Assembly: GCF_001274785.1 (NCBI RefSeq)
Contig: NZ_LHPI01000004.1
Location: 62,001-126,000 of the forward strand
Direction: 5' to 3'
Origin: Vibrio hepatarius
GTDB taxonomy: Bacteria > Pseudomonadota > Gammaproteobacteria > Enterobacterales > Vibrionaceae
DNA: 64,000 nt
The position numbers and the translations under genes are program-made. Below the pieces are notes generated by a model. The model saw nothing but the letters and a program-made list of their open reading frames with translations, searched no databases and had not been told where the DNA came from. This document shows positions 9,817 through 19,125 of the stretch, one piece after another (the stretch's first letter is position 1; the number at the start of each line of letters is the position of its first letter).

Positions 9817-10114
9817 ATTTTGTTCTCTGATTCAAGGAGCGCGAATTATAGCGGCTTGCAGCGCATCTATCTACCTCAACATATCCCTAGTTTGTTTAGG
9901 TCATTTCGCAGGTCAGTGTGTCACTGATGATAGTTTAATCATCCTTTATTTGTTTACTGTCTTGACCGTCAAATATCTATAGCGGTTGTGTAATCAGTTA
10001 ATTACCAGAGCAAGTGGTTTGTGTAACCAGTTGCATTTGTGTGTGCCAAGTTCGTTATTGTCCTACAGTTAAATCAAGAGCAGTAAATTAGCTAGAGACA
10101 AAGAGGCGCAGCAG

Positions 10115-12535
10115 ATGCTTGTTACTTCTCACAGGGATGCTGAACAAAATCAGCCACTCGACTCAATCGATTGGGTTTGGGACATACAGCAACATAAATT
10201 GCAGATCGACAAAGCTCAGTTGGAGCGTTTGCTCTCGACCACATTGCCGAATATCTCAGGCAACTTACTGCTGTCCTATTTGAGCTACGAAGACCAATGT
10301 GAATTGAGCTCGATGATCAATGCTGCGGCTCACGACCAACAGCCTCGCGTTTACGCGTGTTGTATGAATGTGCAAGATGGGCGCGCTTGTTGGGTATTGC
10401 TGTCCTTCTCCGCCTCGCAATCAGGAGTGGTGGCAGGGCAACTCACACCAATGCTCTGCCTATGCTCAGATTCGATAACCGTCAGTCATCTACTATCGCA
10501 ACTGCTTGATATACCCGAATGCGGTGTGATTGTCGCAGACGACAACGGTCGTATCTTACAGTGCAATTCCTTATTGTTATCTCAAACGGGATACTCACGC
10601 GCGCAGTTACTCAACCACTCGCTGGAAATGTTGGCTTCCGCAAAGCACAGTGAGGCTTTTTATCAACAGATATGGCGAAACTTTGCGGCAAGTGGCTATT
10701 GGTCTGGAGTTTTACTCGTGCCTAATGCCGTTGGCGTAAACAACCCGCAAAAGGTTGTCATCAAGCGTATCCAACTTGCAGAGCAATCACTGGTGTTAGT
10801 GTTGTTTTATGATTTGTCGAAGCAACTCTATCGAATTGAAGATATCGAGAATGATGGGCTGGATATCAAGACTCAGTTACCGAGCGAAAGTCAGTTCACT
10901 CAGTTAGTTGTATCAACTCTAGAAAATGACCCGTTATGTTTGAGTTTTGTGGTTGTGTTTACACCACGGTTTTCTGAGCGTGATGAACTCGAGCAAAAGT
11001 TTGCTTTGGCGGAGGCTTTGGTGCAAAGTTCGCTTGTGACGTCGGCGGGTTATCTCGGTAGCAATCATTTTTCCGTGTTATTGCAGAGTAGGGATGTTGA
11101 CCCTGCGAAACAGACGGAGAACATCCATCAAACCATACGCCGCTTGTGTAATGACGTAGGTCGCAGCGCTGGTCTGTCGTTATACCGTACGTTAATGTCG
11201 GGAAAAATCGGTGTATCGGTATATAAATTGGATACTCACAACCCCAAGCTGCTAGTATCACATGCCGTTCATGCAACGTTAGAGCATGTTGAGCAAAGTA
11301 AAGGAGCGATTAGCTTTTATCACGGCGCTCTAAGTCAAGAAACCATGCGGATTACTAAGCTCGAAAACAGAATCAGTGATCTGATTAAAGAAAGAAATTT
11401 AGAGATATTCTATCAACCGATCGTCGACGTGGCTCACTGGGAAATCGTGCAATTTGAAGCTCTGTGCCGTTTCAGAGGAAAGCGGGGCCAACTGCTGAAT
11501 ACCGCTGAAGCGATTATGGTCGCTGAGGATTTGGATTTAATTGCGGATTTAGACTGGTGTATCGGGCGAAAAGTGCTGCATGACATAGGCGATATACAGC
11601 GTCAGTTTGGTCGCAATGTGGGGGTTGCGATTAACCGCTCACTGAATTCCAAGTTGCAAGTGGGCGAGGTATTGGAAAGCTTGCGCACTATGGTTGAACA
11701 ATCCACGATCAACCGTTCCAGTATTAACGTTGAACTCTCTGAAAGCGACTACTTTAATTGTGAACATCAAGAGTCGCCGCTTATGCGCAACATTAAAAGA
11801 AGCGGTTTGCACTTTTCTATCGACCGCTTTGGTTCTGGTCATAGTTGCCTGACTTCACTGGCAAAAGGAAATTTTGACCAGATCAAAATCGACAGACATC
11901 TGATTCAGGGTATTGCTGCTGGTAGTGAAAATTATGCAGCGACCAAAGCGATTATTGAATTAGCGCATGCGTTGAATACCAAGGTGGTGGCCGTGGGTGT
12001 CGAAACGCAATCTGAACTCGAAACCTTATGTGAGCTCGGCATCGACTTTGTGCAAGGTTACTTTATCTCTGAGCCGCTGGCGTTGGATCAACTACAAAAT
12101 GCGCTGCGATTTAAAGATAGGTTGAGAAAATCTGACTGGGGATACCACAAAGTCAGACGCACTGGACTTCTCAGTATTACCGATACCAACGTACCGTGTA
12201 TCTCAATACAAAGCAGCATCGATGAGGCACTGCAAATACTGTATAGCAGCAACGAACTGGAAGTGCTTCCCGTATTGGATGAGAGAAGGTGCGTCGGATT
12301 CGTGCGGGCTTCACAGCTCTATCAAACAAAAGAGACAGGGCAAAACTCAATAAGTGACGTGGTGGCAAATGACTTTCAAACCATTTCCTATCGAGTGAAT
12401 CTGGACGAGTTTACTGCTCTGCTCAAAGACGGCTTTCTACTGCCAGCGATTGTGGTCAGTGAAACTGGCAACTACTTGGGAGTGATCGACCAACATGCGG
12501 CATTACGCTACTTACTGAAACGCGAAACGTCATAG
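10115..12535 (+). CDS. PAS-GGDEF(degenerate)-EAL-CBS protein, c-di-GMP signalling
   Basis: 806 residues, no clear transmembrane segment. Order: unassigned N-terminal region (1-120), PAS (about 125-235), a GGDEF-like domain (about 255-405) with GSNHF where GGDEF should be, so no cyclase activity is expected; an EAL domain (about 415-665); and a pair of CBS motifs (about 685-800). In the EAL domain E448 (FEAL), the Asn of VAINRS, the Glu of VELSES, the Lys of QIKID and the Gln of FVQGYF are kept, but DDFG is DRFG (R571) and the EGVE motif is VGVE (V628). It may be a weak phosphodiesterase or a c-di-GMP receptor. The CBS pair suggests adenine-nucleotide control. An AGAGGCG ribosome-binding site precedes the ATG. 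Confidence 0.88.
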   Translation: MLVTSHRDAEQNQPLDSIDWVWDIQQHKLQIDKAQLERLLSTTLPNISGNLLLSYLSYEDQCELSSMINAAAHDQQPRVYACCMNVQDGRACWVLLSFSASQSGVVAGQLTPMLCLCSDSITVSHLLSQLLDIPECGVIVADDNGRILQCNSLLLSQTGYSRAQLLNHSLEMLASAKHSEAFYQQIWRNFAASGYWSGVLLVPNAVGVNNPQKVVIKRIQLAEQSLVLVLFYDLSKQLYRIEDIENDGLDIKTQLPSESQFTQLVVSTLENDPLCLSFVVVFTPRFSERDELEQKFALAEALVQSSLVTSAGYLGSNHFSVLLQSRDVDPAKQTENIHQTIRRLCNDVGRSAGLSLYRTLMSGKIGVSVYKLDTHNPKLLVSHAVHATLEHVEQSKGAISFYHGALSQETMRITKLENRISDLIKERNLEIFYQPIVDVAHWEIVQFEALCRFRGKRGQLLNTAEAIMVAEDLDLIADLDWCIGRKVLHDIGDIQRQFGRNVGVAINRSLNSKLQVGEVLESLRTMVEQSTINRSSINVELSESDYFNCEHQESPLMRNIKRSGLHFSIDRFGSGHSCLTSLAKGNFDQIKIDRHLIQGIAAGSENYAATKAIIELAHALNTKVVAVGVETQSELETLCELGIDFVQGYFISEPLALDQLQNALRFKDRLRKSDWGYHKVRRTGLLSITDTNVPCISIQSSIDEALQILYSSNELEVLPVLDERRCVGFVRASQLYQTKETGQNSISDVVANDFQTISYRVNLDEFTALLKDGFLLPAIVVSETGNYLGVIDQHAALRYLLKRETS

Positions 12536-12637
12536 CTTCAATCTAATCCAACCGGTTTGTTACGGCGAAAACTTACGTAGTCAGATGAAGTTTGTTATTA
12601 TCTGCAACCATTAAAAGTAAAACAGATCACTTACACT

Positions 12638-13318
12638 ATGGTTCAGCAACTGTTAGCCGTTTTTGCCCCGATGTTACTCGGCGCGCAACTCATCTTGACG
12701 CTTATTCTTATCAAGGGTGACATCTGCCCAGGACAACGCGGACGTATTCACAAAATTCTGCCAGCGATTGCCATTCTATGGCTTGCTGTTGCGTCACTAA
12801 AGATTCAAGCGATGATGGTGGTGTTTGCCATCGCTTACTTTTATTCTCAGGTTCAGACTAAGAAAACTCGTGACCAAGGACCAATGTGGGTGATGTATTT
12901 GGCCAATGGTCTGGCATTAGCGTATGTCGGTATTGTGGTCGCGGAGCAACAAAGTATCGCTGCTGGGCTAAATGTTTTGGTACAAGTGTTACTGCTGGGT
13001 GCGCTCTTTGCTCACTTATTGCTGACCATTGCCAGAACACGTTTACAAGCATTCCACCGAATTTTACCGGTTTCCGGAGTTGTCGCGGCAATGCTGATGT
13101 CATTAGCGATATTACTTGAAGCCTCGGGTTTAGGTGACGAAGCACTCGTAAGTGCAACCCAGCCACTGTTGATTGGCCTTGCACTGCTGCTTTCAGCGAT
13201 TGTTATCTGGTGTTGGCACATGTTGATGTCAAAAGAGATCCAGAAAGTACAACTGTCAATCGCGCTGGTGGTTATGCTGGCTGCGACGACGTTTAACCAA
13301 GGATTGTTTGTTCTTTAG
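12638..13318 (+). CDS. Multi-pass inner-membrane protein, unknown function
   Basis: 226 residues, almost entirely hydrophobic, with about seven predicted membrane helices (roughly 3-23, 40-57, 58-75, 82-102, 108-128, 140-160, 172-193 and 204-224 are candidates). Short charged loops such as SQVQTKKTRDQG and SKEIQKVQ lie between them. No family motif is recognised. It is about 100 bases downstream of the EAL protein in the same direction and could be co-transcribed; no terminator is seen between them. Confidence 0.75.
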   Translation: MVQQLLAVFAPMLLGAQLILTLILIKGDICPGQRGRIHKILPAIAILWLAVASLKIQAMMVVFAIAYFYSQVQTKKTRDQGPMWVMYLANGLALAYVGIVVAEQQSIAAGLNVLVQVLLLGALFAHLLLTIARTRLQAFHRILPVSGVVAAMLMSLAILLEASGLGDEALVSATQPLLIGLALLLSAIVIWCWHMLMSKEIQKVQLSIALVVMLAATTFNQGLFVL

Positions 13319-13389
13319 AACTGACTCACTTTAAATTTAGCGATTTGTAGCTACGCTTGTTTGTATAGGGTAAGCAGAGGAGTGCAGCT

Positions 13390-13590
13390 ATGGATCTGAG
13401 CAATGTAGGCAGTTTGGATAGCATCATCCTATTAGGCATCGTCAATGAGAAGCTGCGTCTAGAATGCGATAGCTTCGAAGAGCTGGCGAGCATGTACGAA
13501 ATGGATGTTGAAAGCGTGGTCGGTAAGTTAGACGTTCTCGGCTATCAATATGACCCGCTTACCAATCAGTTCAAATCATACGACAGATAA
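13390..13590 (+). CDS. DUF4250 family small protein
   Basis: 66 residues matching the DUF4250 pattern: N-terminal NVGSLDSIILLGIVNEKLRL, a helical middle, and the ending DVLGYQYDPLTNQFKSY. Members are small cytoplasmic proteins of unknown function, common in vibrios; the helices around 26-50 look like a small winged or HTH-like unit. A GAGGAG ribosome-binding site is well spaced before the ATG. A shared terminator separates it from convergent metR. Confidence 0.85.
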   Translation: MDLSNVGSLDSIILLGIVNEKLRLECDSFEELASMYEMDVESVVGKLDVLGYQYDPLTNQFKSYDR

Positions 13591-13611
13591 CGTTCTGTTG
13601 CTGGAATAGAC

Positions 13612-13638
13612 AAAAAGGAGGCCTTGAGCCTCCTTTTC
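13612..13638. terminator. Bidirectional terminator between DUF4250 gene and metR
   Basis: AAAAGGAGGC, CTTGA loop, GCCTCCTTTT; symmetric A and T runs allow use by both convergent genes. Confidence 0.85.
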
Positions 13639-13648
13639 TAGTTTTCGA

Positions 13649-14560
13649 CTAAACCGTCTTTATCCCTTCCAAGTGGCTCTTGGATTGTTGTCTTGCAGTG
13701 GTAAAGAACGCCTGTAAATAGCGCTTGTTTCGGTCTGAATGACGAGTGGCTGCAAACAGTCTGCGCCACAAACCGTCGCCTAATGGAATACTAGTGATTA
13801 AGCCCTGACGAGAAAACTCACTGATCGCCCAGTTTGGCAACGCGGCAACGCCCAAGCCAGCGGAGACCATCTGCACCAGCATCAAGGTATTGTCGGCCTG
13901 TTTCCACTTCGCAGGTTCTACTCCCGCAGGTTGCAAGAAGTGCTTAACCACATCCAAGCGATTTTTCTGAACGGGATAAGAGAGCATGGTTTCTTGACTT
14001 AAATCCTGCGGCTCGATGTACGTTTTGTTCGCCAATGGGTGATTGGTCGCTGTAACCAAGCGCATTTCAAAATCAAATAACGGCTCATAGTGGACTTCTG
14101 AACGAGGTTGAATGTCTGAGGTGATCACTAAGTCGAGTTCACCGTTCACCAGTGCTGGCAGCGGCTCAAAGCCAAAACCGGAGGAGAAGTCGAGCGTTAC
14201 GCTCGGCCACGCGACTTGATATTCGCGCAGTGCAGGCATTAACCATTGGAAGCAAGAGTGGCACTCAATTGCCATGTGTAGCCGTCCATTCACGTCTTCT
14301 TTCAGACTGGCGAGTTCGTTCTCCGCTTTGGCTAACTTTGGCAGGATATCATCTGCCAGCTTCAATAATATTTCGCCTTCAGAGGTAAACTTTACCGGAC
14401 GGGTTTTGCGCAGAAATAACTGACCACCAATTCGAGCTTCGAGGTCTTTTATTTGATGAGACAACGCCGACTGAGTGAGATGCAACGAGGTTGCGGTCGC
14501 AGTCAAGGAGCCAGTATCGCGCAACGAATTTAGCGTTTTTAGATGTTTAAGCTCTATCAT
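13649..14560 (-). CDS. metR: LysR-type regulator of methionine genes
   Basis: 303 residues. The N-terminal winged HTH (1-60, TGSLTATATSLHLTQSALSH) and the periplasmic-binding-like effector domain (90-295) are complete. The MetR-typical segments MAIECHSCFQWLMPAL and SGFGFEPLPALVNGELDLV are present. MetR activates metE and other methionine genes with homocysteine as co-effector. It diverges from metE, the classical arrangement, and a MetR-consensus operator overlaps its own start codon, consistent with autorepression. Confidence 0.96.
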   Translation of the reverse strand: MIELKHLKTLNSLRDTGSLTATATSLHLTQSALSHQIKDLEARIGGQLFLRKTRPVKFTSEGEILLKLADDILPKLAKAENELASLKEDVNGRLHMAIECHSCFQWLMPALREYQVAWPSVTLDFSSGFGFEPLPALVNGELDLVITSDIQPRSEVHYEPLFDFEMRLVTATNHPLANKTYIEPQDLSQETMLSYPVQKNRLDVVKHFLQPAGVEPAKWKQADNTLMLVQMVSAGLGVAALPNWAISEFSRQGLITSIPLGDGLWRRLFAATRHSDRNKRYLQAFFTTARQQSKSHLEGIKTV

Positions 14561-14572
14561 GAATTCCTTTCA
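14560..14572. promoter_or_regulatory. MetR operator at the metR start
   Basis: TGAATTCCTTTCA is an exact match to the MetR consensus TGAA-N5-TTCA. It overlaps the first base of the metR start codon, so bound MetR would block its own expression. A TGAA-N5-TTAA near-match lies further towards metE at about 14698. Confidence 0.75.
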
Positions 14573-14619
14573 ACCTTGTCCATTCTTTATGAAGAACTCT
14601 TAACTTAACCCGTATTTTA

Positions 14620-14643
14620 AGATGTGTAAACATCTAGACGTCT
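14620..14643. promoter_or_regulatory. MetJ operator: three tandem met boxes
   Basis: Three adjacent 8-mers AGATGTGT, AAACATCT and AGACGTCT match the met-box consensus AGACGTCT at 6, 6 and 8 of 8 positions. MetJ binds tandem met boxes with S-adenosylmethionine as corepressor. A further 7/8 box, AGACATCT, stands alone at 14773-14780, closer to metE. This places the metR/metE intergenic region under both MetR and MetJ. Confidence 0.8.
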
Positions 14644-14852
14644 AATTGTTCTTTAAGGTGTGAATATTTGAGTAGCTAATGTATGGATTATTCGTCATGA
14701 ATTTTTTTAATAAACAAGTTGAATAATTGGATGTTGTAGAGAACAGGGTTTAGCGAGATAGTTTAGCCATCCAGACATCTTCGATAATAAGTTTCCAGTG
14801 TCGATGCATCGTCTGACCGAACAATAAATGACTTCTAAAAAGGATTATGAAC

Positions 14853-17147
14853 ATGGCTATAACAACGCACATTCTTGGCTACCCACGCATCGGCGAAAAA
14901 CGAGAACTAAAATTTGCTCTAGAAAAATACTGGCGTGGTGAAATCGACCAGGCTGAACTAAAAAATGTCGGTTCAGACCTGCGTCAAAAAAACTGGGATA
15001 CACAAGCTCAAGCTGGACTTAGCTTTGTTACCGCTGGCGATTTTGCATGGTACGACCATGTACTGACGACAACATTGTTACTTGGTCACGTACCAAAACG
15101 CCATCGCAATGGTTTCCCTGACTTAGACACGCTGTTTAAAGTTGGTCGCGGACAATCTCAAGCTAGTTGTGGTTGTAGCACAGGCAGCGCTGCATCAGAC
15201 ATGACTAAGTGGTTCAACACCAACTACCACTACATCGTGCCAGAGTTCAGCAAAGACGATAGCTTTGAAGTAAGTTGGCCGCAACTATTTGAAGAAGTGA
15301 ATGAAGCGACCAAAGCGGGCCACAAAGTTAAGCCAGTGCTATTAGGTCCGATAAGCTACCTGTACCTGGGTAAAGAAGTTGAAGAAGGATTTGACCGCTT
15401 AACGCTGCTGCCACGTTTGTTAACGGCTTACCAGCAGATCCTGGCGAAACTAGCGAAGCAGGGCGTTGAATGGGTACAAATCGACGAGCCAATTCTGTCT
15501 CTTGAGCTGGAAAAACCATGGTTAGACTCGTTTAAGCTCGCATACCAAGTGATCCGTAGTGATGTAAAAGTTCTTTTGACCACTTACTTCGATTCGGTAA
15601 CCGATTCGCTAGACAAAATCGTTGAGTTGGATGTTGACGGTCTGCACGTGGACTTATCGGCAGCGCCAACACAATTACAGCAAGTAGCAGACAAACTGCC
15701 AGAAGGTTGGGTACTGTCAGCCGGTGTTGTTAATGGTCGTAACGTATGGCGCGCAGACTTGACTACACTACGCGAAACACTGCAGCCAATTAAAGATAAA
15801 CTGGGTGACAAGCTTTGGGTGGCAAGCTCGTGTTCACTGCTACACAGCCCGGTAGACCTAGATCTTGAGCCATCTTTATCTGAAGACGTACAAAGCTGGT
15901 TCGCTTTCGCCAAACAGAAAGTCACGGAAGTGGCGTTGTTAGGTAAGGCTCTAGATGGCGACCAAGAAGCTATCCTAGCTTGCGATACTTACAGTGCACC
16001 GATTCAGGCTCGTAAGACATCGAAAGAAGTGAACAAACCTCAAGTTCAGGCGCGTTTAAGCAAAGTGACTCAAGCGTTGGCAGAGCGCAGTGCGCCATAC
16101 GCAGAGCGTGCGGCTCACCAAAGCGAAGTGCTTGGCTTACCGCTATTCCCAACCACGACAATTGGTTCGTTCCCACAAACAAGCGAAATCCGCGTGCAGC
16201 GTAGTGCGTACCGTACGGGTAAACTGTCTGAAAGTGAGTACGTTGAAGCGTTGAAAGGTCACATTGCAGACGCAGTTAAACGTCAAGAAGCGCTGGATCT
16301 GGATGTTCTGGTACACGGTGAAGCCGAGCGTAACGACATGGTGGAATACTTCGCAGAAAACTTAGCGGGCTTCCAAACAACCAAGTTCGGTTGGGTACAA
16401 AGCTACGGTTCTCGCTGCGTGAAACCAGCCATAGTTGTCGCGGACATCGAACGTGAAAAACCAATGACAGTTGAATGGTCAACTTACGCTCAGTCACTGA
16501 CTTCAAAACAAATGAAAGGCATGCTGACTGGTCCTGTAACGATTCTGTGTTGGACATTCCCACGTGAAGATATCTCACGCAAAGAAATTGCCGACCAACT
16601 TGCTCTAGCACTGCGAGACGAAGTGTCAGACTTGCAAGATGCGGGAATCAACATTATTCAAATTGATGAGCCAGCAATTCGTGAAGGTCTACCGCTGAAG
16701 AAACGTGACCATGCGGAATACTTAAACTGGGCAGTCAACGCATTTAAGATTTCTGCGGCGAGTGCGAAACCAGAAACACAGATCCACACGCACATGTGTT
16801 ATTCAGAGTTCAACGAGATTATTGATTCAGTTGCCGCGTTGGATGCAGACGTGATTACCATCGAAACTTCGCGCTCGAACATGGAACTGCTGAAAGCGTT
16901 CGAAGAGTTTAACTACCCGAACGAAATTGGCCCTGGCGTTTACGATATTCACTCGCCAAACATTCCAAGTGAAGACTGGATTGAAGGTCTTATCAACAAA
17001 GCCGCTGAAAAGATCCCTGCGAAGCGTCTTTGGGTAAACCCAGACTGTGGTCTTAAGACTCGTAACTGGGCTGAAACGGAAGCGTCTCTAGCGAACATGG
17101 TTTCTGCGGCGAAAAAGCTGCGTAAAGAGTTCGCTGAGCAAGCATAA
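14853..17147 (+). CDS. metE: Cobalamin-independent methionine synthase
   Basis: 764 residues from the ATG at 14853, chosen because AGGA at 14841 is eight bases upstream; the ATG at 14847 has only two bases of spacing. It transfers a methyl group from 5-methyltetrahydropteroyl-triglutamate to homocysteine. The N-terminal barrel starts [18 protein letters not shown]. The C-terminal barrel holds the zinc ligands in [10 protein letters not shown] (His and Cys) and NPDCGLKTR (Cys), plus the conserved [14 protein letters not shown] entry. Divergent from metR with MetR and MetJ sites between; terminator follows. Confidence 0.98.
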   Translation: MAITTHILGYPRIGEKRELKFALEKYWRGEIDQAELKNVGSDLRQKNWDTQAQAGLSFVTAGDFAWYDHVLTTTLLLGHVPKRHRNGFPDLDTLFKVGRGQSQASCGCSTGSAASDMTKWFNTNYHYIVPEFSKDDSFEVSWPQLFEEVNEATKAGHKVKPVLLGPISYLYLGKEVEEGFDRLTLLPRLLTAYQQILAKLAKQGVEWVQIDEPILSLELEKPWLDSFKLAYQVIRSDVKVLLTTYFDSVTDSLDKIVELDVDGLHVDLSAAPTQLQQVADKLPEGWVLSAGVVNGRNVWRADLTTLRETLQPIKDKLGDKLWVASSCSLLHSPVDLDLEPSLSEDVQSWFAFAKQKVTEVALLGKALDGDQEAILACDTYSAPIQARKTSKEVNKPQVQARLSKVTQALAERSAPYAERAAHQSEVLGLPLFPTTTIGSFPQTSEIRVQRSAYRTGKLSESEYVEALKGHIADAVKRQEALDLDVLVHGEAERNDMVEYFAENLAGFQTTKFGWVQSYGSRCVKPAIVVADIEREKPMTVEWSTYAQSLTSKQMKGMLTGPVTILCWTFPREDISRKEIADQLALALRDEVSDLQDAGINIIQIDEPAIREGLPLKKRDHAEYLNWAVNAFKISAASAKPETQIHTHMCYSEFNEIIDSVAALDADVITIETSRSNMELLKAFEEFNYPNEIGPGVYDIHSPNIPSEDWIEGLINKAAEKIPAKRLWVNPDCGLKTRNWAETEASLANMVSAAKKLRKEFAEQA

Positions 17148-17169
17148 CGTTCACTTACGTTTAACGACC

Positions 17170-17199
17170 AATGCCGACCTAATTAGGTCGGCATTTTTT
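17170..17199 (+). terminator. Terminator after metE
   Basis: AATGCCGACCTA / TAGGTCGGCATT inverted repeat followed by TTTTT on the plus strand. Confidence 0.88.
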
Positions 17200-17219
17200 G
17201 TTTAGGACGATTAAGCTCG

Positions 17220-17642
17220 TTAAATCGCTTCACCGTTGGCGGTAACTTGAACATCGATGTTGCCACGTACCGCGTTTGAATATGGGCACACTTGGTGAGC
17301 AGTACGCGTCAGTTCAAGCGCTTGCTCCATTGGTAGTTCAAGTTCGGCTGCAAGGCTGACAGTGAGTGCAAAACCACCTTTATCATTTGGTCCAATACCG
17401 ACTTCAGCCGTCACTGGTGCTTGTTTCAATGTCACCTTCGCTTCACGTGCTACGTGTAAAATAGCGTTGGAAAAACACGCGGCGTAACCTGCTGCGAACA
17501 ACTGTTCTGGGTTAGTCGCTTGGCCGTTACCGCCCATTTCTTTTGGATAAGACAGGCCGACATCCAGTAAGCCATCATCCGTTTTAACTTGACCGTTACG
17601 ACCAGCAAGAGCGGTAGCTTGAGTTTTGTATAGTGTTGCCAT
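17220..17642 (-). CDS. ohr: Organic hydroperoxide resistance protein Ohr
   Basis: 140 residues, OsmC/Ohr fold. A thiol peroxidase that reduces organic and fatty-acid hydroperoxides using lipoyl-protein electrons. Catalytic cysteines C56 (AACFSNA) and C119 (HQVCPYSNA) and the Arg/Glu region are present, and the Ohr start MATLYKTQATA is typical. It diverges from the MarR-type gene ohrR at 17757, with two palindromic candidate operators in between, the usual peroxide-inducible arrangement. Confidence 0.97.
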   Translation of the reverse strand: MATLYKTQATALAGRNGQVKTDDGLLDVGLSYPKEMGGNGQATNPEQLFAAGYAACFSNAILHVAREAKVTLKQAPVTAEVGIGPNDKGGFALTVSLAAELELPMEQALELTRTAHQVCPYSNAVRGNIDVQVTANGEAI

Positions 17643-17665
17643 TGGGTATTCCTTAATAATTTAAG

Positions 17666-17690
17666 TTGTAAACAATCTAATTGTTTGCAA
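17666..17690. promoter_or_regulatory. Candidate OhrR operator 1
   Basis: Inverted repeat AAACAAT-CTA-ATTGTTT, extended outward by TTG/CAA with one mismatch. It lies 24 bases upstream of ohr. OhrR operators in other bacteria are AT-rich palindromes built on ACAATT/AATTGT, which this resembles. Confidence 0.6.
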
Positions 17691-17723
17691 TCTTATATCG
17701 AAATAATCGAGTAACGCAAGTAT

Positions 17724-17735
17724 ATTGTGCACAAT
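17724..17735. promoter_or_regulatory. Candidate OhrR operator 2
   Basis: Perfect 12-base palindrome ATTGTGCACAAT, 22 bases upstream of the ohrR start. Its ATTGT/ACAAT arms match those of operator 1, as expected for autoregulation. Confidence 0.5.
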
Positions 17736-17756
17736 TTATTTTTAGAGTGACGTCCA

Positions 17757-18215
17757 ATGAACCAATGCCAAGGTGATACCCAACTACGAGAAGAGGAAAA
17801 ACTGCGCTTGGATAATCAAGTCTGTTTTCCGTTATACAGTGCAGCGAACGCGGTGATCAGGGCATACCGCCCATTACTGGATGAGCTTGACCTGACTTAC
17901 TCTCAATATCTAGTGATGATGGTGTTATGGGAACAAAACGGTGTCAGCGTTAAAGATGTGGGGCATCGCTTGCATCTCGACTCAGGGACGTTAACACCGC
18001 TGTTAAAACGCCTAGAAGTAAAAGGGTATGTGGAGCGAGCGCGCAGCACTCAGGATGAACGCGTGAGAGTGTTAAATCTCACTGAGCAAGGCAGAGAGTT
18101 AAAACTAAGAGCGCAGCAAGTACCGAATGCGATTAAGTGTAAGGTCGATATTGAACTGGAAGAAATGCTCGAGCTTAAGCGCTTGTGTGAAAAAATCCTG
18201 ACTAAGCTCGACTGA
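17757..18215 (+). CDS. ohrR: MarR family organic-peroxide sensor OhrR
   Basis: 152 residues, MarR winged-helix fold. The reactive cysteine of OhrR is present as C23 in NQVCFPLYSA, with the partner Tyr residues in the following helices (ANAVIRAYRPLLDELDLTYSQY). The recognition region is DVGHRLHLDSGTLTPLLKRLE, preceding the wing KGYVERARSTQDERV. It represses ohr until the cysteine is oxidised by organic peroxide. It diverges from ohr. Confidence 0.95.
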   Translation: MNQCQGDTQLREEEKLRLDNQVCFPLYSAANAVIRAYRPLLDELDLTYSQYLVMMVLWEQNGVSVKDVGHRLHLDSGTLTPLLKRLEVKGYVERARSTQDERVRVLNLTEQGRELKLRAQQVPNAIKCKVDIELEEMLELKRLCEKILTKLD

Positions 18216-18245
18216 AGAGTTGTGCTTGATTCAGCGTTTATGATT

Positions 18246-18266
18246 GGGCGTCAGGAGGTGACGCCC
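18246..18266. terminator. GC-rich hairpin after ohrR, weak terminator candidate
   Basis: GGGCGTCA, GGAGG loop, TGACGCCC. Perfect 8-bp stem but no U-run on either strand, so it may be a transcript-end stabiliser rather than an intrinsic terminator. Confidence 0.35.
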
Positions 18267-18307
18267 ACGCTTCGAGGATGAAACCCCACTGGTTTAAAAA
18301 TGCATGT

Positions 18308-19024
18308 TTATTCAATAGGGGGTAGCACTCGGTTGTCTCCCGAGCTAAAGGCGATAGTTTGACTAATTTGCGTTAGGCTACGCCCACTTTCCGTTTGCCA
18401 CTGAGCAAAAGCCTTGCTTGCTGCTTGAAGCGAACGTCTAGTATCTCGACCGCCTTCAATTACTTTGCAGTTGCGTAAATACGCTTCCACGTCACCCGAT
18501 AAGATAAAAGTATCGACACCTAACTGGCGCAACGAATAAGGGCCTGTATTTCCGCCTAAACGATTGCCGTACTTTTTCAGATGCGCCCATAATTCGGTGA
18601 TCTCTTCACTTGGCCAGTTGGCAACCATATTGCCGAATGAACCGTGCTTTAATGAGGCTTCATGGATCATTTGTGCGTTTGCGAGAATCGACTTCACTTT
18701 TGCGTGATGACGGATAATACGAGTATCGGCGGCTTTGTTGTCCCATTGTTCATCAGACAGCATCAGCAAAGGTTCGATTTTAAAATCAAAGAACACTTCT
18801 TCGAAGTTTGGCCATTTGTTTCTCACCACACTCCAAGAGATGCCACTTTGGAAAATTTTCATGCTAAACGCGGATAACCAACGGTCGTTAGGGATGGCAG
18901 CAACCTGTTCTTTAGTCAGTGGCGTAGAAAGAAGTGCTTCTAACTTGGCTTCGCCGCCTTTCCGCTCGGCTGCTCGGTGATATATGTCTTCGTATTTTTC
19001 TAAAACCACGGTGCTGCTCTCCAT
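18308..19024 (-). CDS. Tag-like DNA-3-methyladenine glycosylase I family protein
   Basis: 238 residues. The core (about 40-215) follows the Tag family (helix-hairpin-helix glycosylase removing 3-methyladenine): SGISWSVVRNKWPNFEEVF matches the conserved glycosylase helix, and DTRIIRHHAKVKSILANA is the base-binding and HhH-adjacent segment. Unlike E. coli Tag, the N-terminal C-W-x-D start and the C-terminal His/Cys zinc-binding residues are not seen, so this is a zinc-free subfamily. It is longer at the N-terminus. Likely DNA repair, but substrate unproven. Confidence 0.8.
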   Translation of the reverse strand: MESSTVVLEKYEDIYHRAAERKGGEAKLEALLSTPLTKEQVAAIPNDRWLSAFSMKIFQSGISWSVVRNKWPNFEEVFFDFKIEPLLMLSDEQWDNKAADTRIIRHHAKVKSILANAQMIHEASLKHGSFGNMVANWPSEEITELWAHLKKYGNRLGGNTGPYSLRQLGVDTFILSGDVEAYLRNCKVIEGGRDTRRSLQAASKAFAQWQTESGRSLTQISQTIAFSSGDNRVLPPIE

Positions 19025-19125
19025 CTTGGTGGGCTTAACATTGTCTAAACAAAAGATAACCGGTTAATGACATTCTAAATTGCTCAGCGCTTAAAGTCTG
19101 CGACATATATGGAGGATGTTGATTC

